NCBI GenBank assembly: GCA_026686845.1 | Contig: JAIVEN010000015.1 | Span: forward strand, 16,225,501-16,289,500 | Reading direction: 5' to 3' | Length of the DNA: 64,000 nt | Source of the DNA: Adenanthera pavonina | Taxonomy: Eukaryota > Streptophyta > Magnoliopsida > Fabales > Fabaceae | In this document: positions 35,353 through 47,240 of the stretch, one piece after another | How positions within the stretch are numbered: the first letter of the stretch is position 1 | Layout: the number at the start of each line of letters is the position of its first letter | Made by a program: the position numbers and the translations under genes | The notes under the pieces: generated by a model | Seen by the model: the letters and a program-made list of their open reading frames with translations, nothing else | Told to the model about the DNA's origin: nothing | Database searches by the model: none

Positions 35353-35362
35353 TAGTTTTGAG

Positions 35363-35949
35363 CAATATTCAAAAAATCGGATCAGACCGGCCGGTTTAAT
35401 TGGTTACTGATACCAGGTCTGGTCCGGTCCGATCATAGATCTTGACCACTCCTTTCTAGAGGGAACCGGAGAAAAATCAGTCCCGAATCGGTGATAAACT
35501 GGTTAAACCGATTTATTTTTAATTATTTTTAATTATTTTTTTTATTTTTTAATTTTAATTTTTTAAAATAAAAGAATATTATTTTTATTACTAAATAATA
35601 TTATTTTTATATAAATTTTTTTATTTCTATATTATAATATTGTATAAGTATTATTATGATACATAATTATTAATAATGATAAATTTATTTAACAAATAAT
35701 ATGAAAAAAATATTAACTGGCTATTTTGAATACAAAATATATTTACAAATGAATATTAACTTATTTAGATTTTAATATTCGGGTGTGAAACTTATTAATA
35801 ATATTTGTTTATTTTCTATATAATGTATAAAATTAAAAAATTATTAAATTTATTATCACTGGTTTAATTTCGGTTGAACCACGTTTGAACCATTGAACCT
35901 TAAACATACCTTGATCAGTTCAATATCTGGTCCAATTTTTTGAACCTTG
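35363..35949. mobile_element. hAT-type MITE (CAA...TTG termini)
   Basis: A 587-bp element. Left end CAATATTCAAAAAATCGGAT; reverse-complemented right end CAAGGTTCAAAAAATTGGAC. Flanking 8-bp repeats are GTTTTGAG (35355-35362) and GTTCTGAG (35950-35957), with one mismatch. The subterminal CCGGACCGG-type motifs are typical. Non-coding. Confidence 0.75.
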
Positions 35950-36150
35950 GTTCTGAGCCTTCGGGATGCCAACACTCATATGTGAACTTTATCTCGTGAT
36001 ATTGCCTATCATATGTATTTTCTTTTTCTTTTTCCCTTTTTGTGAGCATCTTGGGTGGCCTTTTCAATCCTTTCTTATTTTAATTAATATTCTCATCTCA
36101 AAAGGGAAAAAAATAGTTAATGGTTACTTTTCATATGATGCATTTAAATA

Positions 36151-36406
36151 CTCTCTCACTCTGATCCTTAATATAAGATTCTTTTAACCGAATTACGCGG
36201 ATTAAGAATGAGAGTTAAAGTTAATTAACTACCTCAATTTATTTGAAAATCCCAATATTTTTCCAAGATTACCCTTATTTAATCTCTTTCTCTTTCTCTT
36301 TCTCTTTGGATACATTAAATAGGGACATTTTTTGACATGTATAATAAATATTGCCTCATATATTTAGGATCATAACAAAAGACTCTATATTAAGGACCGG
36401 AGGAAG
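36151..36406. repeat. Stowaway-like MITE
   Basis: A 256-bp element flanked by TA (36149-36150 and 36407-36408). Ends CTCTCTCACTCTGATCCTTA and, reverse-complemented, CTTCCTCCGGTCCTTAATAT. Contains a (CTTTCT)n stretch at about 36283-36306. Confidence 0.75.
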
Positions 36407-36590
36407 TATATCTCAAATCAACAAATTGAGCATTAATCATAGTGAAAGGAGATACTACCCACTCGGAAAATTAAGCATCTAAAACCAAGATTTGCAATGA
36501 TATCATTAACTAATGGAGAGACTCAAGAAATTAATTGGAATAAATGGTGCGGATACAAAAGAAGAGAATAAAGTGAGCAACTCTAAGAAT

Positions 36591-36815
36591 GACTTTTTGA
36601 TTCAAATACAACAAATAAAAAAAATAAATACCAATATACATCATTCATAAAAGTATTTATCGAAATGCTATAAATTTGAGATCTACTAATAAATCGTGAT
36701 GTGCAGACCGATTTATAAATCGGTCTGACACATCATGTTTTATTTTTTTATTTTTTTTTATCATCAGTGAAGTCGGACTGGTACAGTCCGACTTCATTGA
36801 CACTGCAACTGGCCT
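36591..36815 (+). repeat. Left terminal inverted repeat of the Mutator-like element
   Basis: Matches the reverse complement of 45185-45393 nearly base for base over the first 160 bp (for example CAAATACAACAAATAAAAAA and CATCATTCATAAAAGTATTT). Similarity weakens near 36800. The arm itself contains a 24-bp perfect palindrome at 36704-36727 (half-site CAGACCGATTTA) and a hairpin at 36771-36793 (AGTCGGACTG, 3-base loop, CAGTCCGACT). Confidence 0.9.
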
Positions 36816-36829
36816 GACATAGGTAATTT

Positions 36830-37256
36830 TATTTTATTTTTCAAAGTAAGGCTGTAGCACATGCCGCGTCAGTGACGTATAATTTTTTTTTTTTAAATAT
36901 AAGCTTTTAGCTGGGCAACTTTACTTGATGACTGGCGCAAGTTTTTTTTTTAATTTAAATAGCTTACTTTTTTTTTTAAAGCTTTACTGACGCAAATTTT
37001 TTCTGGGCAACCTTATTCACGCAAATTTTTTATTATTTTTTTTAAATGTAAAGCTGCCCAGCTAAGATAACTTAGTTGGGCAGCTCACGTTGCCGCGTCA
37101 CGTTAGTCAAACTGACTGACGCGGCAACGTTAAATTTTTATTTATTAAAATCTCATCTAACTCTCAGTTTTTCCTTCCTGTAATTAAAGCTGCATGAGGC
37201 AGCGTTGATTGATATCACGCTGCCTCATGCAGGTTGATTGATAGGCACGCGTGCCT
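36830..37256. repeat. Left subterminal palindromes and hairpins
   Basis: Two long perfect hairpins and a palindrome sit side by side. 37087-37100 pairs with 37117-37130 (ACGTTGCCGCGTCA, 16-base loop). 37191-37205 pairs with 37217-37231 (TGCATGAGGCAGCGT, 11-base loop). AGGCACGCGTGCCT lies at 37243-37256. The motifs GGGCAGC/GGGCAAC and GACGC or GGCGC recur several times, and also appear in the right subterminal region. These may be transposase-binding repeats; that is inference. Confidence 0.8.
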
Positions 37257-37289
37257 GTTTGTATAATGAAAAAAATTTAAAATCTAACT

Positions 37290-38030
37290 GTAACAAAAAT
37301 ATACAGTATCATTTTATAGTTTATATAACGCTTTCAGTATTTCTTCATTTGCTACATTTCATTCCAGCGTCCACTTTCAAATGCAATTGTCTCTTATGTT
37401 CTCTCTTATGCTGTTAGTTCTGCGAAGGAAAAATTGCCACATCGTTCTGCTCGTGATTTTCTTTTGAAGTGGAATTGCTACACGATTAAAGCCGTGAGCT
37501 TCTTTCAAGTGGAGAGATCTCTCATAATCTTCATCTTTATCATCACTTATTTTTTCTCCAACTTTTATAAGGTAAGTATATTTAATGGTGATGCAAGTTT
37601 TATGATATTTAAATTTATATTTATCATTTACGGAGATATACTTATTTTCCATATCTATGTTGTTTAGATTTTGAGTCATTATATTAGTTTTTCTTTATGA
37701 TATTACATGTCAAGAAAATTCCTCCCAACAACCCAGCATTAAATATTTTTTTGGTCCCTAAGTTTTGCTCTCTTATATGTGGTGTGATGATATCTGGATA
37801 TATGGTATGTGAAACATATATAAATGTGTGTGAAATATCTTTGTTGAAGTATATTTCTTTTAGAGAAGTTGAGCCAAATATTACATATAAATAGATTATA
37901 TGCGAAAATATAAGAAAAAAATTATCAAAAAATACTGTACGTAGACAATATTCTTTTTTTTTTAACTTTGATTATTATTTACCATAATTATACTAGAGTT
38001 AAGATTTATATTTTCATAATATATTAAAAA
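37290..38030. other. Spacer of the Mutator-like element
   Basis: An AT-rich stretch between the subterminal repeats and the tandem duplication. Open frames of 65-100 residues here have no recognisable domain. It may contain the transposase promoter or an untranslated leader. Confidence 0.4.
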
Positions 38031-38035
38031 AAAAA

Positions 38036-39515
38036 GAACTACAAATTTTGATATGCCATATTCATTCTCTCTCCCATAAAAGTGCCCAATATCTATATAC
38101 AAAGACACACACACACCCCTCCTCCCCCCCTCCACGTTCCCGTGCCTATAAAATATATATTATTATAAATATATAATTTATATTGTTAAAAATTAATAAA
38201 TATAAATATATTTATTTTGTAAAAAATGAAAATGATAAGTACCATTTAAAAAAGAAGTGGCAAATTAATGTAACCAAAATTAAATTTTAATTATTTAAAT
38301 GAACATCAAATTTAATATTAAAAATAAATTACATGAGAAGAATGATGATAAAAATAAATAGTGAAGAGGTGATTATGTAGAATATAAAAAATAGTAAAAC
38401 ATATATTAAGTAACATTTTATTATATACAAGTTTATAATAAAAAATAATTATGAGACATAATAAATGCTATCAACCTAACTATATTTATTAATAAAATTT
38501 AAGTTTCATTACACTATGGCAGAATTAAAGTATATTTTTTTAATGTGATATGTATAAAAGATAATAATTTGAACACTTGAAAAAAATAAAGTGATGTGAA
38601 TATTTTTTGGTGAAAAAAAAATTTTTTGAGAACAATGTTTACAACAATATTTAATTTAAATTTAAATATTTGTATGAAAATTTTGAACAATAATTTGTAC
38701 CAATTTATCAAATTAATTCACCATTAATTGTATTTTTTTAATTTGAGAATATAATAAATAACTTGTAGGTAATAAAAAAAAGTAATTACAAATCTTGACA
38801 CTCTTTGAATTTCATATTCATTCTCTCTCCCATAAAGGTGCCCAATATCTATATAAAGACACACACACCCCTCCCCCCACGTGCCTATATAATATATATT
38901 ATTATAAATATATAATTTATATTGTTAAAAATTGATAAATATAAATGTATTTATTTTGTAAAAAATGAAAATGATAAGTACCATTTAAAAAAGAAGTGGC
39001 AAATTAATGTAACCAAAATTAAATTTTAATTATTTAAATGAACATCAAATTTAATATTAAAAATAAATTACATGAGAAGAATGATGATAAAAATAAATAG
39101 TGAAGAGGTGATTATGTAGAATATAAAAAATAGTAAAACGTATATTAAGTAGCATTTTATTATATACAAGTTTATAATAAAAAATAATTATGAGACATAA
39201 TAAATGCTATCAACCTAACTATATTTATTAATAAAATTTAAGTTTCATTACACTATGACAGAATTGAAGTATATTTTTTTAATGTGATATGTATAAAAGA
39301 TAATAATTTGAACATTTTAAAAAGAATAAAGTGATGTGTATATTTTTTGGTGAAAAAAAATTTTGTGGGAACAATGTTTACAACAATATTTAATTTAAAT
39401 TTAAATTTTTTTATGAAAATTTTGAACAACAATTTGTACCAATTTATCAAATTAATTCACCATTAATTATATTTTTTTAATTTGAGAATATAATAAATAA
39501 ATTGTAGGTAATAAA
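38036..39515. repeat. Tandem duplication inside the Mutator-like element
   Basis: Two direct copies. The unit starting at ATTCATTCTCTCTCCCATAA (38059) recurs at 38815, and the downstream blocks (for example around 38514 and 39253) are 739 bp apart, the difference reflecting small indels. The two copies are highly similar over the whole length. It lies immediately upstream of the transposase start, so it may include promoter sequence. Confidence 0.85.
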
Positions 39516-39614
39516 AATAAAAGTTTATATTGGTGGTAATATTATTTTTAGGTGAATTAATAAGTTTCATGTTTATTAGTAAATGATAAACAATTTTATA
39601 TCTTAAGAACAATA

Positions 39615-42280
39615 ATGGACAATAGAAAAGAGTGGGTTTATGTATATACGAATGGACGGATTTTCAATGGTCCAGAGGGGGTAACATTTGAGTCCGACAG
39701 TATAAAAATGATAAGTGTTGATCCGAATATTAGATTGATGCAATTAAAGCAAGTCGTTGGGCAGAAACTTCAACTTCCTCCGAATGAAATTGTGTCAGAT
39801 TTGGTATATAGATGTCCAGTATACATAAATCCACCACGGCACCAATCATGTATTCTGGCAGAAGATTCTGACGTGCAAAGGATGTGGGAAATAAATTCGC
39901 AATATTCTACTCAATTAACAGGAGCAGAGTTGTATGCTCATACTTCGAACGTGGAAGTAAACAACCATCTTGAATCACAACCACTAGGGGACTATGTGAG
40001 ACATACATTCCCATCAAGTAGTAATCAAGTGGATTTAGTAGAACATAGATCAAGACTTAGCATGAACTTAGAAAATTTTCATCCATTTGATCCTTACCCA
40101 GATGTTGGCAATAATATACCATCATGTTCGCTTGACCCAACTGAGGATATTATGGATGACTTTGAGAATGAGGATGAGTATAATTCTTTAATAAATGCCG
40201 GTGGTGAGAACAATGATGATGACAGCGAAAATGAGGCTAATGATGAGAATTATGAGGGGGGTAATAATGTCCCAGACCCAACGTTGGATGTAAATGAACA
40301 TGAAGAGCCTGCAGCTAATTTCTTTTCACTTGTAAATTGTGAGTTAGCTGTGGATCATGAGTTTGGAAGAACGGGAGCTACTTTACATTTGAACAATAGT
40401 CAAGAGTTCTCAATTGGCTAAATTTTTAATAATATCCGTGCTCTAAGACTTGCAGCCAAACTTTACTCTGTTTGAGTTCATCATACATTTAACGTGTATC
40501 ATTCAAGTAACAAATATGAAGAATATCGGTGCATAAACTATGGAGCTGGTTGTAATTGGAGACTAAGGGCATGTAGGAAACAAAATGGAATGGACTGGAA
40601 GGTCACAAGATATATGGGGTCTCATACATATTTAGCCACATCATTAACTCAAGATCATCCTAAGTTGGACGCTGATGTTATCTCATCTTCCATAATGGCG
40701 ATGGTGACTGATCAACCGGACGTAAAAGTGTCTCAAATAATTGAGCGAATGCAATCAATGTTCGGTTACACCGTGTCATACAGAAAAGCATGGAGGGCAA
40801 AGCAACTAGCACTTGCTATTGCTTTTGGTAATTGGGAGAGCTCATACTCATTACTACCTAGGTGGTTAGCTGCTGTCCAACATTTCATACCTGGGTCATA
40901 TATTAAAATTTCAAGCAAACCATGTTCACAAACCAATTCTGAAGGGCAGTCATTTGACATGTTTAAGCGTGTATTTTGAGCTTTCAAACCATGTATCGAT
41001 GCATTCGATCACCTAAAACCCATAATCCAAGTTGATGGAACTTTCCTGTATGAAAAATATAAAGGCACACTTCTTATGGCCATAACACAGGATGGTGACC
41101 GCAATGTTGTTCCACTTGCATTCGCTGTTGTTGAAGGGGAGACAAAAGGTGCTTGGACATGGTTCTTATATCATGTGCGCCAATGTGTCGTTAAGAGAAG
41201 AATTGGGATATGTCTAATTTCTGATAGACATCCTTCAATCATGTCTGCAGTTGCAAATGAACAAGTAGGATGGCTTGCACATGGATATCATGTTTTTTTG
41301 CCTACGACATGTTGCCGCCAACCTTCGCAAAGCACATGGAACAAACTGGCTGAAGGATAAGTTCATAAATATTGGTGAGTGTCGATTGCTTTGTTAACAT
41401 AAATTAACATGTGATTCTGAAATTAGTAACTATAAATTTCTAATTATTTGCAGGCTATGCATATGAGCGCCATTATGTTAACCAACAATTGGAAGAGATA
41501 GCATTAACTCATCCACCTGCAGCCGCATGGATTGCTAACATCCCAATAGAGAAATGGTCTCGTGCATATGATAGTGGATACCGACGTTACGGTCACATGA
41601 CAACTAATCTTGCTGAATGCATGAATGGTGTCTTTAAAGGTGTTCGGAGTTTGCCAATTACTGGTATTGTGAAAGCTACTATGTATAGGGTCAACAACTA
41701 TTTTGTCAAACGCTCCCAACAAGTGCATGCACAAATAGCTACTGGTCAAGTGTTTTCTGAGACATTGAATAGAAAGTTAGAAATAGTAACACAGGCTGCA
41801 TCTGCATGTATTGTCCGCATATATGATAGGAGAGAAACCTCATTTGAGGTTGATGAGCCATATAATGTTCAACTCCGTCAATTTAGTCGTTGTTGCAAGG
41901 TCAACTTAAATGAAAAAACATGTGACTGTGAAGAATTTCAGGTACAAAAGTATCCATGCATGCATGTCATTGCAGCATGTGCTCGTGTACAAGTAGATCA
42001 TTTGCAATTTGTGGATCCAGTATTCAAGTTAGAAACCTTGAGCCTTGCTTATAGTAATGAGTTCCACCCAATAGGTGATGAGGTGCATTGGCCAGAAACT
42101 GATATTCCACCTTTGATCCCGGACCCTACAATGATTCGAGAAAAGGGTCGTCCTCGTTCAACTCGCATACGTAATGAAATGGATTGGACCATGACTGGTC
42201 AACCTAATAGGTGTGGGTTATGTAGACAAGTAGGTCATAATCATTCCACTTGTCCACAACGTCAGGCTTTTAGACATTAA
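39615..42280 (+). pseudogene. MuDR-type transposase with interrupted frame
   Basis: Exon 1 is 39615-41374 and exon 2 is 41454-42280 (donor ATTG|GTGAGT, acceptor TTGCAG). The order is a PB1-like N-terminus (EWVYVYTNGRIFNGPEGV), an acidic linker, an FAR1/MuDR DNA-binding region (YEEYRCINYGAGCNWRLRA), and the MULE DDE core: VDGTFLYEKYKGTLL (about 41031), LISDRHPS (about 41215) and NLAECMNG (about 41605). A SWIM zinc finger follows (CDCEEF...PCMH, about 41920-41965), then a CCHC knuckle (CGLCRQVGHNHSTC). Lesions are TAA at 40419, TGA at about 40471 and TGA at 40977 (expected Trp), all in frame, plus one extra T in the T run near 41292 that shifts the frame. Coding potential on either side is intact, so the copy decayed recently. 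Confidence 0.92.
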
Positions 42281-42453
42281 TTAGTATACTTACCCATGTA
42301 TTTAAGAATTTTCAAATATATGTATATGGCATTATTATATTGTCAAAGGCATGGAAAATTATTATTTGTAATTGTCTCCATGGGCTTTTTAATGTAATTA
42401 CATTGGATTGTACTTTCATTTTTAACTCCAAACATTGCAGAGACGGTTCTCTA

Positions 42454-44694
42454 ATGGCACAGCCACATGACATGATTAACCCTGGACCAGAGGATAATTC
42501 ACTGTTATATTTACAACCACGGCATATTTCAGAGGCTGTGTGGTCTAAAAATGTAAGTAATTTTTTTCACATGTAAGTATCAATTATTCATAATCATTAG
42601 AAATTATATTTTCACCTTTTCAGGTAAATCGAATCCTTCAAACTCGTCGAGTCATGCATAAGGATCGTCTAATTGAGCCACCAATCCAAATTGTGCCTTA
42701 TCTTATACAGACTGGATTCTACGGCGTTGCTAGAATAGGCCAATTTGAGTATAATCCGGCTTTGGTCTCAGCACTTGTTGAGAGGTGGCGTCCTGAGACC
42801 CATACTTTTCATACATCCCGCGGAGAATGCACAATAACTTTACAGGATGTGGCAATTCAGTTAGACCTCCCTTGTGATGGACTACCTGTATGTGGTAATA
42901 CAGATTTAGATTGGGCTAATGTTTGTCATATGGGACTTGGCATTATACCACCTGCAGAGTATATGTATGGACAGAGAATACCGATTACTTGGCTAGCAGA
43001 ACACTTTCCCAACCTCAATGATGACGCGGATGAATTACAAATACAAAGATTCACTCGTGCATACATACTACGGCTGATTGGTGGATTTCTAATGCCAGAT
43101 AGATCCAATCATAAGGTTTATTTGATGTATCTCCCATTGCTTTTGGATCTCTGAAGTGCTGGCCAATATTCTTGGGGATCTGCAGTATTAGCGCACTTAT
43201 TCAGAGAACTATGCAATGCCACAGAAGAAACAGAGAAGGGGATAGATGGATGTATGACATTACTCCACCTTTGGGCATGGGATCGTTTCCCAATGTTGGC
43301 ACCAGAACGACCTGTACTACCAAATCCACGTATAGATATTTATCCTCTCATACCACCTTTAGGATTTAGGTATGCTTAATTTATATGCCAACTATTTGAT
43401 TTTAGCTTATTATTTTAATCATACAAATTTTCACAAGTTTTTTCATGTTATTACAGATGGAAGAATGTAGGACAACAACCTCATCCGACTGAGTGGGTGT
43501 TATATACTCATAGAAAATTACTTGATGCAATGGGGGAGGAGGACATAGTTTGGCAACCTTATGAATCTCTAATAGTGCAGCAATTAATTCCAGGATATTG
43601 CTTGGCGTCACCACAAATCTGGCGAGCTTCAGTCCCCCTGATATGTTTCCATATAATTGAATGGCATCATCCTGATCGTGTGCTTAGGCAATTTGGTTAT
43701 CAACAACCAATACCTCTCGCTCCAGTTTATTTAAGGAATTGCCACACAATCCAGCTAAGAGGAAGGACATCAGAAAATTGGATTCAAAAGCACATGGAGT
43801 ATATTCAATTATGGTTTGGGTGGCATAATGCTATTGTTGAATCACCCATGGCACATGAGGCATTAGATCGGGCATCTGAGTACATGCAATGGTATTGGAG
43901 GCATACTCGACGGTGGATCCACCCAGCTAATGCTGTAACCGGTTTTGCGGTAAGTATCTAACTAAAATCATTGTCTTCATTTTGTTCTATATAAATAATA
44001 TTATTATATAATAGTGTCTTATTATTGATTTCAGGTCGATATAGCTGATGAATTAATTTAACTAAGTATTCAAGACCCTTTACCAATGCCAACTACAGAA
44101 TACCAACAAAGGGTTATACGGGACCAGCAAAACATTAGAATGGCATTAAAAGAACAACACCACAACATGGTCCCTCAGCCTACCCCACTTGCAGTTGAGC
44201 TACCACGTCCAGTGATTGTCCAGGGTAGACCAAGTAAGCGACGTGGTGGTTATTTGTCAACTCAACCACCAGTTGCAGCTGAAGAAGAAGAGGAACAAAA
44301 TCACGATATGGTGAGAGATGAAGAGGAACAAAATCCCCAAACCACTTCTTCTTCAGATATTTTTACCCAATGCCATTACGTGCCACCATCATCCGTATCC
44401 CAATTAAGCTCACACAATTTAGACCAACTTGGGCAATTCATGTCATTATTGGAGAATTCACCACTTTTTGAGCCTGAATATAACAATTGCTCATTTGAAA
44501 TAGGTGGACCATCAAATGAAGCTGCACAACAGTCGATTCCTCATATTGAGTCTCATGTATTTGATCTAAATACCCCACCAGCTACAACTGCTAACGAATC
44601 ACCTAAATCTCAACATGAAGAACCCATAAGACAGGGACGGCCACAACGTGTTCGAAGGAGACCAAGATGTGGTACGGAAAGTCATTATATATAA
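42454..44694 (+). pseudogene. Plant mobile domain (PMD, MAIN/MAIL-like) gene of the Mutator-like element
   Basis: Exons 42454-42552, 42624-43369, 43457-43949, 44035-44694, all with GT-AG junctions. The protein begins MAQPHDMINPGPEDNSLLYL. It then shows the PMD ('aminotransferase-like') signature: 'LIQTGFYGVARIG', 'ALVERWRPETHTFHTSRGE', 'ITLQDVAIQLDLPCDGLPV', 'WLAEHFP', then 'LLHLWAWDRFP', 'PLIPPLGFRWKNVG', 'LIPGYCLASPQIWRASVPLI'. A Glu/Gln-rich, low-complexity tail follows. Cellular PMD proteins MAIN and MAIL1 silence transposons in Arabidopsis. In transposons the PMD role is unknown. Two in-frame stops occur: TGA at 43152 (after LLLDL) and TAA at 44059 (after ADELI). The acceptor-like CATTGCAG at 42433-42440 suggests a 5' UTR intron. 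It lies 173 bp from the transposase stop. Confidence 0.9.
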
Positions 44695-44697
44695 GGT

Positions 44698-45184
44698 AAA
44701 TAATTTTTTTTGATAAAAGAAATATTTTTATCATTAATTAATGTAAAAATTTAGCTTTATCAATTAAACTTCAATAGTTTGTTTAAAAATTAATTTTTTT
44801 ATCATTTATATGTTTTTAATTATTATAATACTCACTTGCTAATATAACAATATTATTTAACAATTATTATTATTTGTAATAATTATTTCATAATTATAAT
44901 AATTATTTATTAATACTTATTTTATTATTATAATTATTAATATAATAAAAAAAGGTTACATTTAAAAAAAAATTATGCGTCGATCATATTGACGCACGTA
45001 AAGCCTTACTTTAAAAAAAAAAAGACGCTGCATAACTTACATTTAAAACAAATAAAAGAAAAATTTACACATCAATTGCAATTGATGACTGACGCTTAGT
45101 CATCAATTGCTTTAGTCATCAATTGCAATTGCAATTGATGTCCGTCATCAATTGCAATTGATGACTCTGGGCAGCCTCAATTAA
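44698..45184. repeat. Right subterminal region with ATTGCAAT palindromes
   Basis: AT-rich, then at 45068-45175 a cluster of overlapping palindromes built on CATCAATTGCAATTGATG, repeated about three times and joined by GACTGACGC and GTCCGTCATC spacers. GACGC and GGGCAGC motifs match those of the left subterminal region. Confidence 0.8.
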
Positions 45185-45393
45185 AAAAAAAAATTCATTG
45201 CAATGTGAAGTCGGACTGTGTCACTAATAAAATAAAAAAATAAAACGTGATGTGTCAGATCGATTTATAAATCGGTCTGACACATCACGATTTATTAGTA
45301 GATATCAAATTTATAGCATTTCAATAAATACTTTTATGAATGATGTATATTGGTATTTATTTTTTTTATTTGTTGTATTTGAATCAAAAAGCC
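45185..45393 (-). repeat. Right terminal inverted repeat of the Mutator-like element
   Basis: Reverse complement of the left TIR. The palindrome at 45259-45282 has one changed half-site (CAGATCG versus CAGACCG), evidence that the two arms have drifted slightly since insertion. Confidence 0.9.
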
Positions 45394-45402
45394 TCTAAGA
45401 AT

Positions 45403-46651
45403 CCTAATACCAGAACGATACGCTTAAATTAGAAAAGGCAGCAGAAGTGCCCCACCATTTATTTGGGACACAGATAATTTCTAGATTTTTACCTCAGAGA
45501 GTTTTAATTCAAGATTTCTTGTGTAGTGCCTGATTAAGTGATAAAAGAATGCCATTTGCGGGAGGCATAAATTCAAGTAGGACATAGTGTAGTGCCCTTT
45601 TGATTAATTCTACTGCTTAAATTTGTTTCTGCATTTTAATGAAGATTATACATATTGATTTGCAATTGATACAGGTTCTGCGAAGTTAATTACTGGACAC
45701 TTGTCATGATCATCAAGACGTCTAAACTTGTAATTCGCTGACATAAAGATATTTTTATGATTTGCTGCCATTTTGATTGGTATATATTTTGGTCCATGAT
45801 CTATCTTAAGTAAAAGGAATATTAGTAACAATTCTTAAATGCGTAAAATTTACTTCACTTTAAATTTATTTTTATCAAGACTTATTTATTTTGCAATGTA
45901 GACAAATAAATGGTTAGCCCTGACCATCGTTTATATATATATATATATATATACACACACAATTGGACCAAAGAGGCCATCGTTTATTTATAAAAGATGG
46001 TTTTAACTTATAAGAACGCAATTATATATATTATTACTGCCTAAAGCCCTAAATAATTCCAGTGTTTCCTTCACATGACTCATGCTCCTCGAGTAAACCA
46101 CTTGTGTTGGATTTATTAAAAATATCGTTCGGTAAGATTTATCAAAATTATTATAAATTTTTTTGGAACGACAATAATAAATGATACCATAAAACTACAC
46201 GAGCATCATTTAAAAAGGAATAATAGTATCTTGGTTTTAAGTTCAATCCGATTGAAGTATTGTTTTCTTTTTTGGATCAACAATTTTATATTTTTAGTGA
46301 CATTTTCATATATACCTAACATATTTGAAATCTCATTTTTTATTGAAGAATATATAAAATATATTTTTAATATATAATAACAGACAAATAAATAAATAAA
46401 TAGCAAGTATGCATAACTTAAGCGAAAACATGTAATCCAATTTATATATATGTATTGGGGATGTGCTGAATAATGTAGAGATCAGTCCATTTCATTCTGT
46501 AGGCCTTTCAGATTCAAACAGAAACAACGTTAAAATCATCTTTTTGGTTCTAAAAGGCACTTCAGTACGTAGATATATAGAAGTGCTATCACATTGAGGG
46601 AATCAACATATATACTATTAATTTTCTGGATCTGAAAAGGCAATCTTATTC
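45403..46651. promoter_or_regulatory. Intergenic, presumed promoter of the AAP gene
   Basis: No gene seen. An (AT)n-AC microsatellite lies at about 45933-45960. The last few hundred bases before 46652 should be the AAP promoter and leader. Confidence 0.4.
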
Positions 46652-47240
46652 ATGGAGATAGACGACGCTCAAGTGGACGACGATGGAAGACCCAGAAGAA
46701 CTGGTATGCTCCTTCTCTTCTACATTTGCTTCTAACATTATTCTACTGTATATTTATGTAGCCAAGCAAAACAAATTGCCTCTCGCTAATCGCAAATTAA
46801 AGACATATATAACCTCCCAAAACTACACTTACCCACTTCCCTTTCTATATTCCTATCAGCTCCATATATATTCAACATTACTTTCACATCAGCTGCTATG
46901 CTCAGATGCTCATTCAAATCCTAAACATCCATATTATAAATCTTTCCCTTTTCTCGTGTTCTCCAAGTTGCATGCATGTGTCCACTATCACTTATCGTTG
47001 ATAAAACTCCCACGTCGTCTTGTGGACAGATAAACAAGTATGACTTCCTTTCCTCTCCTGAATCTTACAATTCTTAAACGGATTGATGAAGGATAAAATG
47101 TAGAAATGATGCATGTAATTTATTTCCGAAAGTTATTAATTTGGTAACAGTACTTTAGTGCCACCGCCGAACTGTGGTCAGAGGCTACTTCTGTATTAAA
47201 ATAATAAACGCATCGTACGGAAGGAAAGGAAAAAAAGTTA

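Larger units (their letters stand above)
36591..45393 (+). mobile_element. Complete Mutator-like element with transposase and plant-mobile-domain genes
   Basis: An 8803-bp element bounded by a perfect 9-bp target-site duplication TCTAAGAAT (36582-36590 and 45394-45402), the Mutator-typical length. Outer ends are GACTTTTTGATTC and, reverse-complemented, GGCTTTTTGATTC. The inverted repeats continue for about 210 bp with few differences. Contents in order: left TIR, palindrome-rich subterminal DNA, a 0.7-kb AT-rich spacer, a 740-757-bp tandem duplication, a MuDR-type transposase gene, a PMD gene on the same strand, right subterminal palindromes and right TIR. Both genes carry stop codons, so this copy is not autonomous. 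The perfect TSD and high TIR identity argue that insertion is not ancient. Confidence 0.93.
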
